From assembly GCA_964648985.1 (NCBI GenBank), contig CAZYMS010000015.1, positions 1 to 34,653 of the forward strand: 34,653 bases of DNA, in the 5' to 3' direction. The notes beneath the pieces were generated by a model, which saw only the letters and a program-made list of their open reading frames with translations, was not told where the DNA came from and made no database searches. The position numbers and the translations under genes were made by a program. Positions 7,868-14,983 of the stretch are shown here, one piece after another. The stretch comes from JAEUSE01 sp964648985. GTDB lineage: Bacteria; Patescibacteriota; Doudnabacteria; UBA920. How positions within the stretch are numbered: the first letter of the stretch is position 1; each line of letters begins with the position of its first letter.

Positions 7868-8173
7868 CTACACCCCTCTTATGCGGATAGAAAACCGTAT
7901 AGTACTACCCTCTGCAATAGTTTCTTTTTTTCTTACTTCTGTCTTAAGTGCGAGAAGGTAAGTTTTAGTTTTGGTGTCGGGAAAAATAGATGTATTCCAC
8001 GTAGTAGCACCTATGGTGGCAGTCACAGGTAACGAACCAAAACCTCGAGCCATACCTGCAAACAACCTACGAATGCGGGCGGAATCTTTTTTTGAGACAG
8101 ATACAAAATACCACCCTGCCATACCAGGGTAGAGCCACACTTTTGATGTACTTGTATATACCTGATGCTCCAT
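7868..8173 (-). CDS. DUF1905 domain protein
   Basis: A 101-residue protein that is essentially one DUF1905 domain: 'KVWLYPGMAGWYFVSV', 'RGFGSLPVTATIGATTWNTS', 'FPDTKTKTYLLALKTEVRK'. The family forms a small beta-barrel of unknown function and is often fused to a YdeI-like domain, absent here. It begins 10 bp after the end of the pterin dehydratase pseudogene, which suggests the two formed an operon before that gene decayed. Confidence 0.85.
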   Translation of the reverse strand: MEHQVYTSTSKVWLYPGMAGWYFVSVSKKDSARIRRLFAGMARGFGSLPVTATIGATTWNTSIFPDTKTKTYLLALKTEVRKKETIAEGSTIRFSIRIRGV

Positions 8174-8183
8174 AGCAGAAGAA

Positions 8184-8350
8184 TTATAGATTATTTAATT
8201 TTGTGGCAACTATAAAATCGTTTTCCGAGAACCCGCCGATAGCATGGGTCCACAGTGTAACGGTAAAAACTGTTCACGCGTGAGCGGAGCAATATTTCCT
8301 TCGCAAGGAATGCAGCGTTTGTCTATTAAGTTACAAGTTGAATTTGTCAT
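8184..8350 (-). pseudogene. phhB: Pterin-4a-carbinolamine dehydratase remnant (internal deletion plus frameshift)
   Basis: From ATG 8350 the minus strand reads 'CNLIDKRCIPCEGNIAPLTR', the conserved N-terminus of 4a-hydroxytetrahydrobiopterin dehydratase. After about residue 30 that frame fails and stops at 8210. Another frame then reads 'VTLWTHAIGGFSENDFIVA' to a TAA at 8184, which is the family's C-terminus. The middle of the protein, where the catalytic His cluster lies (about 40-50 residues), is missing between the two pieces. A single deletion that also shifted the frame explains this. The intact enzyme recycles pterin cofactor. The remnant lies directly upstream of the DUF1905 gene. Confidence 0.85.
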
Positions 8351-8411
8351 AGAGGTCCATGCCTTACTGCCGTTATAAAAACCGCCCTCATACTACCCCC
8401 TCACCTGAGGT

Positions 8412-8430
8412 ACTATTCGCGCGAATAAGG
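8412..8430. repeat. TTCGCGCGAA palindrome, copy 1
   Basis: ACTATTCGCGCGAATAAGG; the perfect core TATTCGCGCGAATA spans 8414-8427. The ArsR stop codon (8432-8434) lies just beyond its right end, and the phhB remnant starts about 65 bp to the left. CTCACCT and AGGTGAG on either side add an outer, imperfect stem. Confidence 0.85.
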
Positions 8431-8431
8431 A

Positions 8432-8692
8432 CTAGACCAAGGTGAGCAGGTGCCTCAATGCGGGGCGTTGAGTCTTACTGAGACGATAGAACACTACTAA
8501 CCCTTTTTGCTCTTTCTCCAAAGCGTCTACTCCGGACAAAATACCCAGATGCTTAGAGGTAGCCTTAAGTGTTAGATGTATCTCCGTAGCTATCTCGCCC
8601 ACCGAAGCTTGGTGCTGCTTTTTTAGATACTGCAATATATGCAGCCGGCGACGGTTGGCAAGCGCTTTGTATTGTCGCTCCAACTCTTTCAT
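8432..8692 (-). CDS. ArsR-family winged-helix transcriptional regulator
   Basis: An 86-residue protein that is a bare winged helix-turn-helix: 'YKALANRRRLHILQYLKKQ' (helices 1-2), 'SVGEIATEIHLTLKATSKHL' (HTH) and 'GLVVFYRLS' (wing). The classical ArsR metal-binding ELCVCD motif is absent, so it is not an obvious metal sensor. It is flanked by two copies of the TTCGCGCGAA palindrome, one of them over its own promoter region, so autoregulation through that site is plausible. The TAGAAT box lies 6 bp before the ATG and implies a leaderless message. Target genes may include the neighbours that carry the same palindrome. Confidence 0.85.
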   Translation of the reverse strand: MKELERQYKALANRRRLHILQYLKKQHQASVGEIATEIHLTLKATSKHLGILSGVDALEKEQKGLVVFYRLSKTQRPALRHLLTLV

Positions 8693-8698
8693 ATGTAC

Positions 8699-8704
8699 AT
8701 TCTA
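8699..8704 (-). promoter_or_regulatory. -10 box (TAGAAT) of the arsR-like gene
   Basis: TAGAAT on the minus strand, 6 bp upstream of ATG 8692. The expected -35 position falls inside the 38-bp palindrome (8715-8752), as expected if a repressor bound there. There is no good -35 hexamer. Confidence 0.4.
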
Positions 8705-8714
8705 CACCCTTTCT

Positions 8715-8752
8715 CACCCTACCCCTTATTCGCGCGAATAAGGGGTAGGGTG
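8715..8752. repeat. TTCGCGCGAA palindrome, copy 2: perfect 38-bp form
   Basis: Positions 8715-8733 are the exact reverse complement of 8734-8752 without a loop. The core is TTATTCGCGCGAATAA, extended by AGGGGTAGGGTG on one side and its complement on the other. It lies 35 bp after the Smr stop and 23 bp before the ArsR start. Confidence 0.95.
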
Positions 8753-8786
8753 GAAGAAGAAGGTTAGGCAGAAAGTAACGCATGCG

Positions 8787-9047
8787 CTATTTCAAAAATA
8801 CTTCTAAAGCGCCATCACCGCCATCGGATATTTTTGCAGTACGGAACTGTATGCCGCGGTCTTTTAGATAGCCTTGCACGTAGCTCCGCAGCACCGGCCC
8901 ATTCCGCAAATCACCCTTGCCGGTGATAATGCGAATGTGCGCATATGCATTCTCCTTTAGTAAACGCGCGAGCACCTCTCCTGCCTCGCGCATGGTATGC
9001 CCATGCAGGTCCACTATATATTCTGGTTTTTGCTCGTATTTGTTCAT
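8787..9047 (-). CDS. Small Smr-domain protein
   Basis: An 86-residue protein consisting of an Smr domain: 'VDLHGHTMREA' near residue 12, 'IRIITGKGDLRNG' near residue 38 and 'GDGALEVFLK' at the C-terminus. Smr domains of this stand-alone kind are nucleases or nucleic-acid-binding proteins, and the DLHG and TGKG motifs are intact. No MutS part is attached. It follows the membrane gene at 9102 by 54 bp and precedes palindrome copy 2. Confidence 0.9.
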   Translation of the reverse strand: MNKYEQKPEYIVDLHGHTMREAGEVLARLLKENAYAHIRIITGKGDLRNGPVLRSYVQGYLKDRGIQFRTAKISDGGDGALEVFLK

Positions 9048-9101
9048 AGACTATGAGCATACATAGCACCTAGTCTTAGACTAAGTGTGAGTTTAAATGA
9101 T

Positions 9102-9485
9102 CTATCGCTTCCGCCAACGAGAAAGCAGTTTGGGTGCCATAGATATGAGTGCGATAATTGTTCCCAGAATCCCTCCCGCAGCTAAATATCCAAGGAAATC
9201 TATATTATTTACTATCACTGCAAGTATAACCGCCCCCACTCCAAAACAAAAGAAAACAAAGAATAGTTCCACGCGAGTAGTGCGCCTGGGTGGAAATGTT
9301 TTATATAATTCCCACAGCAATAGAAAAACCAAAATAATAAAAATGCAGGAAATATACCTGACGGCTTTTGCGTCTTTAACAAACTCCCCCAAAGCGGCAG
9401 CCACCGTTGTAAACACTCCAATAATTTCTATTACATCTTTATGCTGACTAATATATTCAGCAAGGCTCGTTTGTTGATGGTCCAT
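9102..9485 (-). CDS. Three-segment membrane protein, unknown function
   Basis: A 127-residue protein with hydrophobic segments near residues 41-62, 73-93 and 97-116, a polar N-terminus (MDHQQTSLAEYISQHKD) and a basic C-terminus (SRWRKR). I do not recognise a family. A consensus TATAAT lies at 9508-9513, 22 bp before the ATG, and palindrome copy 3 covers the expected -35 region of that promoter. It is probably cotranscribed with the Smr gene. Confidence 0.65.
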   Translation of the reverse strand: MDHQQTSLAEYISQHKDVIEIIGVFTTVAAALGEFVKDAKAVRYISCIFIILVFLLLWELYKTFPPRRTTRVELFFVFFCFGVGAVILAVIVNNIDFLGYLAAGGILGTIIALISMAPKLLSRWRKR

Positions 9486-9523
9486 ATGATAAAACGTTAG
9501 TTTGCATATTATATGTTCGCAGT

Positions 9524-9542
9524 ACTATTCGCGCGAATAAGG
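9524..9542. repeat. TTCGCGCGAA palindrome, copy 3
   Basis: ACTATTCGCGCGAATAAGG, identical over 19 bp to copies 1 and 4; perfect core 9526-9539. It lies in the 145-bp gap between the DUF167 stop (9631) and the membrane gene start (9485), with its centre about 20 bp from the TATAAT box. The rest of the gap (9543-9630) shows no gene I can support. Confidence 0.85.
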
Positions 9543-9630
9543 GTTAGAGTTCAGTTAGGATGTTTGGTGGGAACTTTTTAGCAATAGCTCCCGAGTTTAT
9601 ACCGACCACGCCCCCTTGTAGCTATAAAAA

Positions 9631-9855
9631 TTAAGCTAAAATGCTAAAACGTTTTATTCTTGCAGAAAGACCAGAAACTAAAACCACACTCGCACGAGGA
9701 ACTTGAAAGTGTGCAGCAAGGGCTTTTACTATGGCCGCATTCGCCTTGCCGTCTACCGCCGGCTCTTTCACCCACACTTTGAAAATATTCCCAGATGCCA
9801 TTTTCTCTAGCCTTTCTACTTTCGCCCCCGCTCGAGCATGTACCACTATGTGCAT
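9631..9855 (-). CDS. DUF167/YggU family protein
   Basis: A 74-residue DUF167 protein: 'IVVHARAGAKVERLEKM', 'FKVWVKEPAVDGKANAAIV', 'VLVSGLSARIKRFSI'. The PAVDGKAN block is the family signature. The reading frame is open further upstream, but those codons overlap the end of the DUF2177 gene and look non-conserved, so ATG 9855 (MHIVVHA) is the likely start, 20 bp after the DUF2177 stop, with a GGGAA sequence somewhat far upstream. Molecular function is unknown. Confidence 0.9.
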   Translation of the reverse strand: MHIVVHARAGAKVERLEKMASGNIFKVWVKEPAVDGKANAAIVKALAAHFQVPRASVVLVSGLSARIKRFSILA

Positions 9856-9875
9856 ATGTGTATGTAATTTCCCAA

Positions 9876-10265
9876 CTAATGCCAGTGTCCCTGTGCATAT
9901 GAAACAATTACTGCAACCACACCACTTAAGACTGCGCCCCACACCATATCTACCACGGTAACACCAATTGGCCACTGCTTCATGGTAGCAAGATTGGTTA
10001 AGTCGTAGGTTGCATATGCCACCAAACCGAACAGGGCTGCCCGCAAAAACAGTGTACCAGCACCAAGCCCTGCTTTAAGCGCTGGTTCAATAATAAGATA
10101 GGTTAAACCTACAGTAAACAGGATATAAAATAACCCCGCCGCCCACAGCACAGGCTTTTCCACCATAAGGTGCGAGAGTTTTGGCCGGTATACCCTTGGC
10201 ACCATAACCGCCAACCACGCCCCGTCTATTACAAGCAAGCTAACGAGTGCATATACGTAGTTCAT
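9876..10265 (-). CDS. DUF2177 family membrane protein
   Basis: A 129-residue protein with four membrane segments and the DUF2177 signature 'FGLVAYATYDLTNLATMKQW' followed by 'VTVVDMVWGAVLSG'. Function is unknown. It is the first gene of a pair with the DUF167 gene (20 bp gap). Its start is 67 bp to the left of palindrome copy 4. A GGAGG occurs about 25 bp upstream of the ATG, too far for normal initiation there. Confidence 0.85.
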   Translation of the reverse strand: MNYVYALVSLLVIDGAWLAVMVPRVYRPKLSHLMVEKPVLWAAGLFYILFTVGLTYLIIEPALKAGLGAGTLFLRAALFGLVAYATYDLTNLATMKQWPIGVTVVDMVWGAVLSGVVAVIVSYAQGHWH

Positions 10266-10331
10266 AGATTTTTAGTACGTTTAATTATTTACCTCCACGA
10301 AAACTGCGCAACACTAGAATCAACTCTCGGA

Positions 10332-10350
10332 ACTATTCGCGCGAATAAGG
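10332..10350. repeat. TTCGCGCGAA palindrome, copy 4, overlapping the end of the DUF2726 gene
   Basis: ACTATTCGCGCGAATAAGG; perfect core 10334-10347. The TAG stop of the DUF2726 gene (10333-10335) lies within it, and its last residues, SPYSRE, are encoded by the repeat. AACTCT and AGAGTT around it form an outer, interrupted stem. Confidence 0.85.
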
Positions 10351-10878
10351 GCTAGAGTTTGGTTGTGAAAGTAATTTTTGTTGTATTAGAGTTTTGAGTA
10401 GGGCCTCATCAAAGCTGCCCACCTCTAAGTGCAAGATGGGTAACCCCGCTTCCGCACACACAGTGTCTTTAAACGCATCCCGTTCACGCTTTTTCGGAAT
10501 ACCATGAGCACTGCCGTCAAGCTCTATGACTAACAAAGGCACAACAGTATTAAACTCACACAAAACAAAGTCTGCAGATTTTCTATCTATACGACTTCGC
10601 CCAGCCCGGGTAGCCACAAAGCCATGGCTGTTTGGTTCAATAAGGTGACTGTAGTTTACCTGAGCAAAGATGCGATACTGATCTGCGTATAATCGCATTA
10701 ACGTCTTATAGAGTTCAAATTCGCTATTTGCGTCAAATAAATATTTTTTCCGCCGGTAGCCGAATGGTCTTGTGCTCGATTCAAAACCCTGACCACCGAA
10801 CTCTTTTGCAATAGCCCCTACAATTATAACTAAGGCGAGGAGAGCCCATCCTTTCCAACCAATTGAACTTAGAAGCAT
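10333..10878 (-). CDS. DUF2726 nuclease-like protein with N-terminal membrane anchor
   Basis: A 181-residue protein. Residues 6-24 form a membrane segment. Residues 40-165 match DUF2726, a restriction-endonuclease-like fold: 'DFVLCEFNTVVPLLVIELDG' holds an Asp and a Glu in PD-(D/E)XK-like positions, followed by 'RDAFKDTVCAEAGLPILHL'. It probably binds or cuts nucleic acid at the membrane, though activity is not shown. It follows the Mrr-like gene by 15 bp, so both probably form a small defence operon. The last six residues come from a repeat (copy 4). Confidence 0.8.
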   Translation of the reverse strand: MLLSSIGWKGWALLALVIIVGAIAKEFGGQGFESSTRPFGYRRKKYLFDANSEFELYKTLMRLYADQYRIFAQVNYSHLIEPNSHGFVATRAGRSRIDRKSADFVLCEFNTVVPLLVIELDGSAHGIPKKRERDAFKDTVCAEAGLPILHLEVGSFDEALLKTLIQQKLLSQPNSSPYSRE

Positions 10879-10893
10879 GTTTTATTTTAAATA

Positions 10894-11877
10894 CTACTCA
10901 AGCGACACGGGCCAATACAGCTTTTGCAAAGGCACCAGTGCTTTTGCTTCATTATCAAACGAATCGTAATATTGGACCAATAACCGGGCAAGACTGTCTA
11001 AATCCAAAAGTGCGATTGGCGACTGCGCGCGCTGCGCCTCGTACTTTGCCTCTCTGGTAAAACCACCTGTAGAAATGTATACACCCTTTTCGTCCCGCAA
11101 CGCGCCAAGGAACGACCTAATCTCTGGAGCACCCATAGCACCTTTACGATGCTTTACTTCACAGACAATGCGCGGGTTTTCCAAACCGAGGCCATCTGGC
11201 GAAGCCTCTACATCTCTCCCCTGGTCTGGTCCTCTGGGGCTTACTCGTGTTTTATACCCCATGGCTCTCAGTAGACCCGCTACTAACTCTTGCATTTCTT
11301 CCCAGTCTAATTGGCTAATTTTGTCTTTGATAAACTCATGCGCTCGAGCGGCCACATCTTCTTTTATAGTTTCAAACTCTTCAGTTGTACTAGATACCAC
11401 GCTGGGCTGCCCGCTGGTTAAATCTTCAATTTCTTTGGCGGTATCGGGAGCCACTGAAAAAATAGTCAGAACGGACCCAAGCCTATTCCTGCTTTCTACG
11501 GTCAACTTAGCTCGTTCAAGCTCGCTTCGCCATGCGACTTTATAAAAAGTACGAAACGCTGGTCGGGCAGGATCAAACTGCACCGCAGATTGTATTTCTC
11601 CTATAGCATACACACCAGACGCAGGATTATATACTACGACCCCATCGCCCACATAAAGCTCGTGCAAGAACCGCCAAATCTGACTAACATGATTCCGTAC
11701 CTGCCCCGCCTTCTGGCTGGGGTATGTTTTTTTGTACGCTTCAATCAACGACTCTCTTGTGGAATACTGCGTTAAGTCTTCCAAGTCGAACCAGTCTACA
11801 GCAACCACGCCTGCGGACTTCCACTCCTCGAACTCCACACCACCCTTACCAGCCGCAATTTTCCAATAGTTTTTCAT
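10894..11877 (-). CDS. Mrr-type restriction endonuclease with N-terminal EVE/PUA-like domain
   Basis: A 327-residue protein. Residues 1-120 ('YWKIAAGKGG', 'WFDLEDLTQYS', 'GDGVVVYNPASGVYAIGEI') resemble the EVE/PUA-like reader domains often fused to modification-dependent nucleases. Residues 190-305 are an Mrr catalytic domain: 'MGYKTRVSPRGPDQGRDVEA' with Asp222, then 'RIVCEVKHRKG' with Glu240 and Lys242, completing the D...EVK site. It would cut DNA bearing foreign base modifications (type IV restriction). It lies downstream of the hsd terminator and upstream of the DUF2726 gene. The domain boundary between reader and nuclease is approximate. Confidence 0.85.
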   Translation of the reverse strand: MKNYWKIAAGKGGVEFEEWKSAGVVAVDWFDLEDLTQYSTRESLIEAYKKTYPSQKAGQVRNHVSQIWRFLHELYVGDGVVVYNPASGVYAIGEIQSAVQFDPARPAFRTFYKVAWRSELERAKLTVESRNRLGSVLTIFSVAPDTAKEIEDLTSGQPSVVSSTTEEFETIKEDVAARAHEFIKDKISQLDWEEMQELVAGLLRAMGYKTRVSPRGPDQGRDVEASPDGLGLENPRIVCEVKHRKGAMGAPEIRSFLGALRDEKGVYISTGGFTREAKYEAQRAQSPIALLDLDSLARLLVQYYDSFDNEAKALVPLQKLYWPVSLE

Positions 11878-11935
11878 GCACGTAAGTATCTATTCAAAAA
11901 TTCATAACACACCACCACTATACCCAAAACCAAAC

Positions 11936-11965
11936 AAAAAAGCCAATGGGTAACCACCCACTGGC
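11936..11965 (-). terminator. Intrinsic terminator of the fic-hsd operon
   Basis: On the minus strand GCCAGTGGGT, loop GGTT, ACCCATTGGC, then six T. One G-T pair in a 10-bp stem. It lies 46 bp after the hsdR stop and separates the hsd operon from the Mrr-like gene. Confidence 0.85.
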
Positions 11966-12011
11966 ATCGTTGCAAAAGTGGCAATCACAAGCACCTTTCG
12001 AGAATCTAATA

Positions 12012-14981
12012 TTACCCATTCATCTTCTTCACCACAAAATCAAACACGCGATCTTGCACAAACTTCTTCAGCTCAGGACTTTGATCTAACTTTTGATACA
12101 AACTAAAGTGGTTGTCGAGCACGCTGACCAGTTCATCTTGAAACAACTGGTCAAACTTTAGCTTGGCTGCGTCCTTACTATTATTCTTTACAGAACCCTG
12201 TAGTACTTCACTTTTTAGCAGCCGTTTACTTAAGTCATTTAAAATAACCCTATCACCATCGTTAAAGTTTGTGCCATAACGCTCGTTTACTTCTTTTATA
12301 ATCCTCGATAATGCATCCTTCTCTTCCTCACCAACACCCTTAGCACCTGCCCCGCCCATTGGTTCAATTACACCTTCACTACTTTCTAACTGTAGATACG
12401 TTTCTGCTTTCTTCTCTATTCTATACGTTTCCATATCAATGGCTTGCAGTACTTCGTATGGCAATGGGTTTTCTCTCCGAGGTAATTTTTTAACTAAGAA
12501 CTTCAAAAATATAAACAGCTTCTCCAACTGAGGGTCTTCAAAAGTTACAATCTGGGAAATAAACGCGTACTTTTTTAAATAATCAAATACAGTGGACTTA
12601 AAACTCTCCGTTTCTTCCTCGGTTAGACTCTCTGCATTTATACGAGAAACTACGCTATCTATAATAAAATTCAGCTTGTCTGGAGTTGCTCTGGAGTATA
12701 GCTCGTCAATAAACCCGTTCACTTCAAAATCGGTAAAGAATTTAAAGCCCCGCACATCGCGCTCAAGGTCGTGCAAGATGTTCGGGTTAGTCGCCTTAGA
12801 AAGAACCGTGGTTGTGTAGTATGGTTGGAACGCTTCGATAATATCATCCGTTTCATTTACAAAATCAAGCACGAACGTTTCTTCTTTTCCATATGCCGTG
12901 CGATTAAGCCGTGACAAAGTCTGCACCGCGCTCACACCGCCAAGTTTTTTGTCTACGTACATCACTGTCAAAAGCGGCTCATCAAACCCAGTTTGATATT
13001 TTTCGGCCACAATCAAAAACTTGTAGACATCTTTTTTAAACTCTTCAGCAGTTTGGCTCTCGGGCACCCTATTCATTTGCCCTTCTGTATATTCCAACTT
13101 AGTATCAACGTCCTTAACAGTACCAGAAAATGCAACCAACGCCTTATGCATATAGCCTTTTTCTTTTAGGTACTTATCAAAAGCAATCTTGTACCGCACC
13201 GCGTGCAAACGCGACTTAGTCACCACCATCGCTTTTGCCCGCCCATCTATAAATGGAGCTATTTTTTCCTCAAAGTGCTCTGCCATTATGGCCACTTTTT
13301 TATCAATCGCGTGTTCGTGTCGCTCCACATAGCCAACCATAAGCCGCTGCGCCTTCTTTTTATCAAATTCCGGATCATCCTCAACTTTCTTTAAGAGTCC
13401 GAAGTAAGTCTCGTAGGTCGTATAGTTCTTGAGCACATCTAGAATAAATTTCTCTTCTATAGCCTGCTTCATCGAATAGAGCGAGAAAGGACCAAACTTT
13501 CCCGTTGTGGGATCTTCGGTGCCAAAAAGCTCAAGCGTTTTTTGCTTGGGGGTTGCGGTAAAAGCCAAAAATGATAAATTAGGGTGCGAAACTTTTCGCG
13601 CCTTCATGCGTTTAACTATCTGGTCTTCTACCGTTTCAAAAGCTTGCTCGGTTCGTTCATTGTCTTTTTCGGCCTCATCCAAGGTGAGCACTTGCCGTAA
13701 ATCCGTCGGGGAGTCCCCACCCCACGAAGAATGCGCTTCATCAATTAAAATCGCAAACTTACTACCGTCAACTTTTTCAATTGTGTCTACAATAACTGGG
13801 AACTTTTGGAGTGTAGTAGTAATTATTTTTACCCCGGCCTCGAGTGATCCTTTAAGCTCCGTGCCCCCGTTTTCTATGTGCTTTACCAGTCCGGTAATAT
13901 GACCAAAGCTTTTCACTGTGTCGGAAAGTTGCGCATCTAACACCCGCCGGTCCGTTACCACAATTACCCCATCAAACACATTCTTACCGCCATCGTCATG
14001 CAGTTCGGCCAAGCGATGTGCCACCCACGCAATGGTGTTGCTCTTACCCGAACCCGCACTATGCTGTATAAGATAATTTTTACCGGCACCGTGCGCTTGT
14101 GCATCTTCCACAATACGCTTTACCGTTTCCAGTTGGTGGTACCGAGGAAAAATAAGTTTTTCTTCTTTCCGCTTTTTACCATTCTTATCTTCTTTTTCTT
14201 CTGTTACTTCCTGAATAAAATTCGCAAGCAAATCGAACACGCTGTCTTTAGACCAAACTTCTTCCCACAAATAATGTGCCTTGTATTTACCCTGTGGCGC
14301 TTCTGGGTTGCCCGATGCACCATTATTACCCTTGTTGAACGGTAAAAAATACGTAGTCAAACCTGTAAGACGCGTCGTCATGTATGCCTGTTCGGTGTCT
14401 ACAGCAAAATGGGTTAAGCAACGTTTAAAGGACAGCAACTTTTCTTTTGGGTCTCTGTCTGTACGGTACTGCGAAATAGCATTTATTACATTCTGCCCGG
14501 TAAATTGGTTCTTGAGCTCGGCTGTAAATAGCGGCAGTCCGTTTACAAACAATACCATGTCTATAGAATTTTCGTTTTTGATACTGTACTTTACCTGCCG
14601 CATTACACTTAAAATGTTGCCCGCGTAGTCAGCCAGGGTTTCTGGGTTTTTGTCGTTCTCCGGCTTCCAGTAAGCAAGTGCAAATCGCACGCCGCGGTCG
14701 GCAATGCCTTCTCGAAGCACGCTCAGCAAACCCCGAGAAACAAGCTCTTCATCCAGCCTCGCCAGAAAACTCTCTACCACACTGTCTCCGTACTGCTCCA
14801 CCAGTTTTTCCCAAGCTTCTTTTTGAGTAGTTTGCACAAACTCCAAAACCAGCTCTGTGTCCATACACAGCTCTTTGTTGTAGGAAGAATTCGTCCGCCT
14901 GCGATACGCATGCAGCCCCACCAACTCCTGCTCAATAAACTCCTCAAACCCTGATTCTCTTGTGTTAGTTCTTATGGTCAT
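12012..14981 (-). CDS. hsdR: Type I restriction enzyme, R subunit (nuclease-translocase)
   Basis: A 989-residue full-length HsdR. The N-terminal nuclease has Asp141 and 'TAELKN' (Glu155, Lys157). The motor follows with Walker A 'HSAGSGKSN' (about 307-315), DEAH at 414-417 ('LIDEAHSSWGGD') and 'AFTATPKQKTLELFG', then the second RecA-like lobe ('VAEKYQTGFDEPLLTVMYVD', 'TLSRLNRT') and a helical C-terminus for docking on the methylase. It cuts unmodified DNA after translocation. It starts 2 bp after the trypsin-like gene and is the last gene of the operon, followed by an intrinsic terminator. All key residues are intact, so it appears functional. Confidence 0.97.
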   Translation of the reverse strand: MTIRTNTRESGFEEFIEQELVGLHAYRRRTNSSYNKELCMDTELVLEFVQTTQKEAWEKLVEQYGDSVVESFLARLDEELVSRGLLSVLREGIADRGVRFALAYWKPENDKNPETLADYAGNILSVMRQVKYSIKNENSIDMVLFVNGLPLFTAELKNQFTGQNVINAISQYRTDRDPKEKLLSFKRCLTHFAVDTEQAYMTTRLTGLTTYFLPFNKGNNGASGNPEAPQGKYKAHYLWEEVWSKDSVFDLLANFIQEVTEEKEDKNGKKRKEEKLIFPRYHQLETVKRIVEDAQAHGAGKNYLIQHSAGSGKSNTIAWVAHRLAELHDDGGKNVFDGVIVVTDRRVLDAQLSDTVKSFGHITGLVKHIENGGTELKGSLEAGVKIITTTLQKFPVIVDTIEKVDGSKFAILIDEAHSSWGGDSPTDLRQVLTLDEAEKDNERTEQAFETVEDQIVKRMKARKVSHPNLSFLAFTATPKQKTLELFGTEDPTTGKFGPFSLYSMKQAIEEKFILDVLKNYTTYETYFGLLKKVEDDPEFDKKKAQRLMVGYVERHEHAIDKKVAIMAEHFEEKIAPFIDGRAKAMVVTKSRLHAVRYKIAFDKYLKEKGYMHKALVAFSGTVKDVDTKLEYTEGQMNRVPESQTAEEFKKDVYKFLIVAEKYQTGFDEPLLTVMYVDKKLGGVSAVQTLSRLNRTAYGKEETFVLDFVNETDDIIEAFQPYYTTTVLSKATNPNILHDLERDVRGFKFFTDFEVNGFIDELYSRATPDKLNFIIDSVVSRINAESLTEEETESFKSTVFDYLKKYAFISQIVTFEDPQLEKLFIFLKFLVKKLPRRENPLPYEVLQAIDMETYRIEKKAETYLQLESSEGVIEPMGGAGAKGVGEEEKDALSRIIKEVNERYGTNFNDGDRVILNDLSKRLLKSEVLQGSVKNNSKDAAKLKFDQLFQDELVSVLDNHFSLYQKLDQSPELKKFVQDRVFDFVVKKMNG

Positions 14982-14983
14982 AA

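Noticed and set aside
8565..8783. 72-codon minus-strand reading frame across palindrome copy 2
   Set aside because: It overlaps the ArsR-type gene in another frame and reads through the palindrome; no ribosome site or family pattern.
9543..9630. Possible gene remnant after the DUF167 gene
   Set aside because: Short frames such as one ending 'FPPNILTEL' just before palindrome copy 3 can be read, but nothing matches a family I know.
8412..10350. Integron-like cassette array with attC sites
   Set aside because: The repeats lie at gene ends in one orientation, but they lack GTTRRRY/RYYYAAC core sites and no integrase is present in the window.
8412..10350. CRISPR array
   Set aside because: Four copies with spacings of about 300-800 bp that contain genes; no cas genes.
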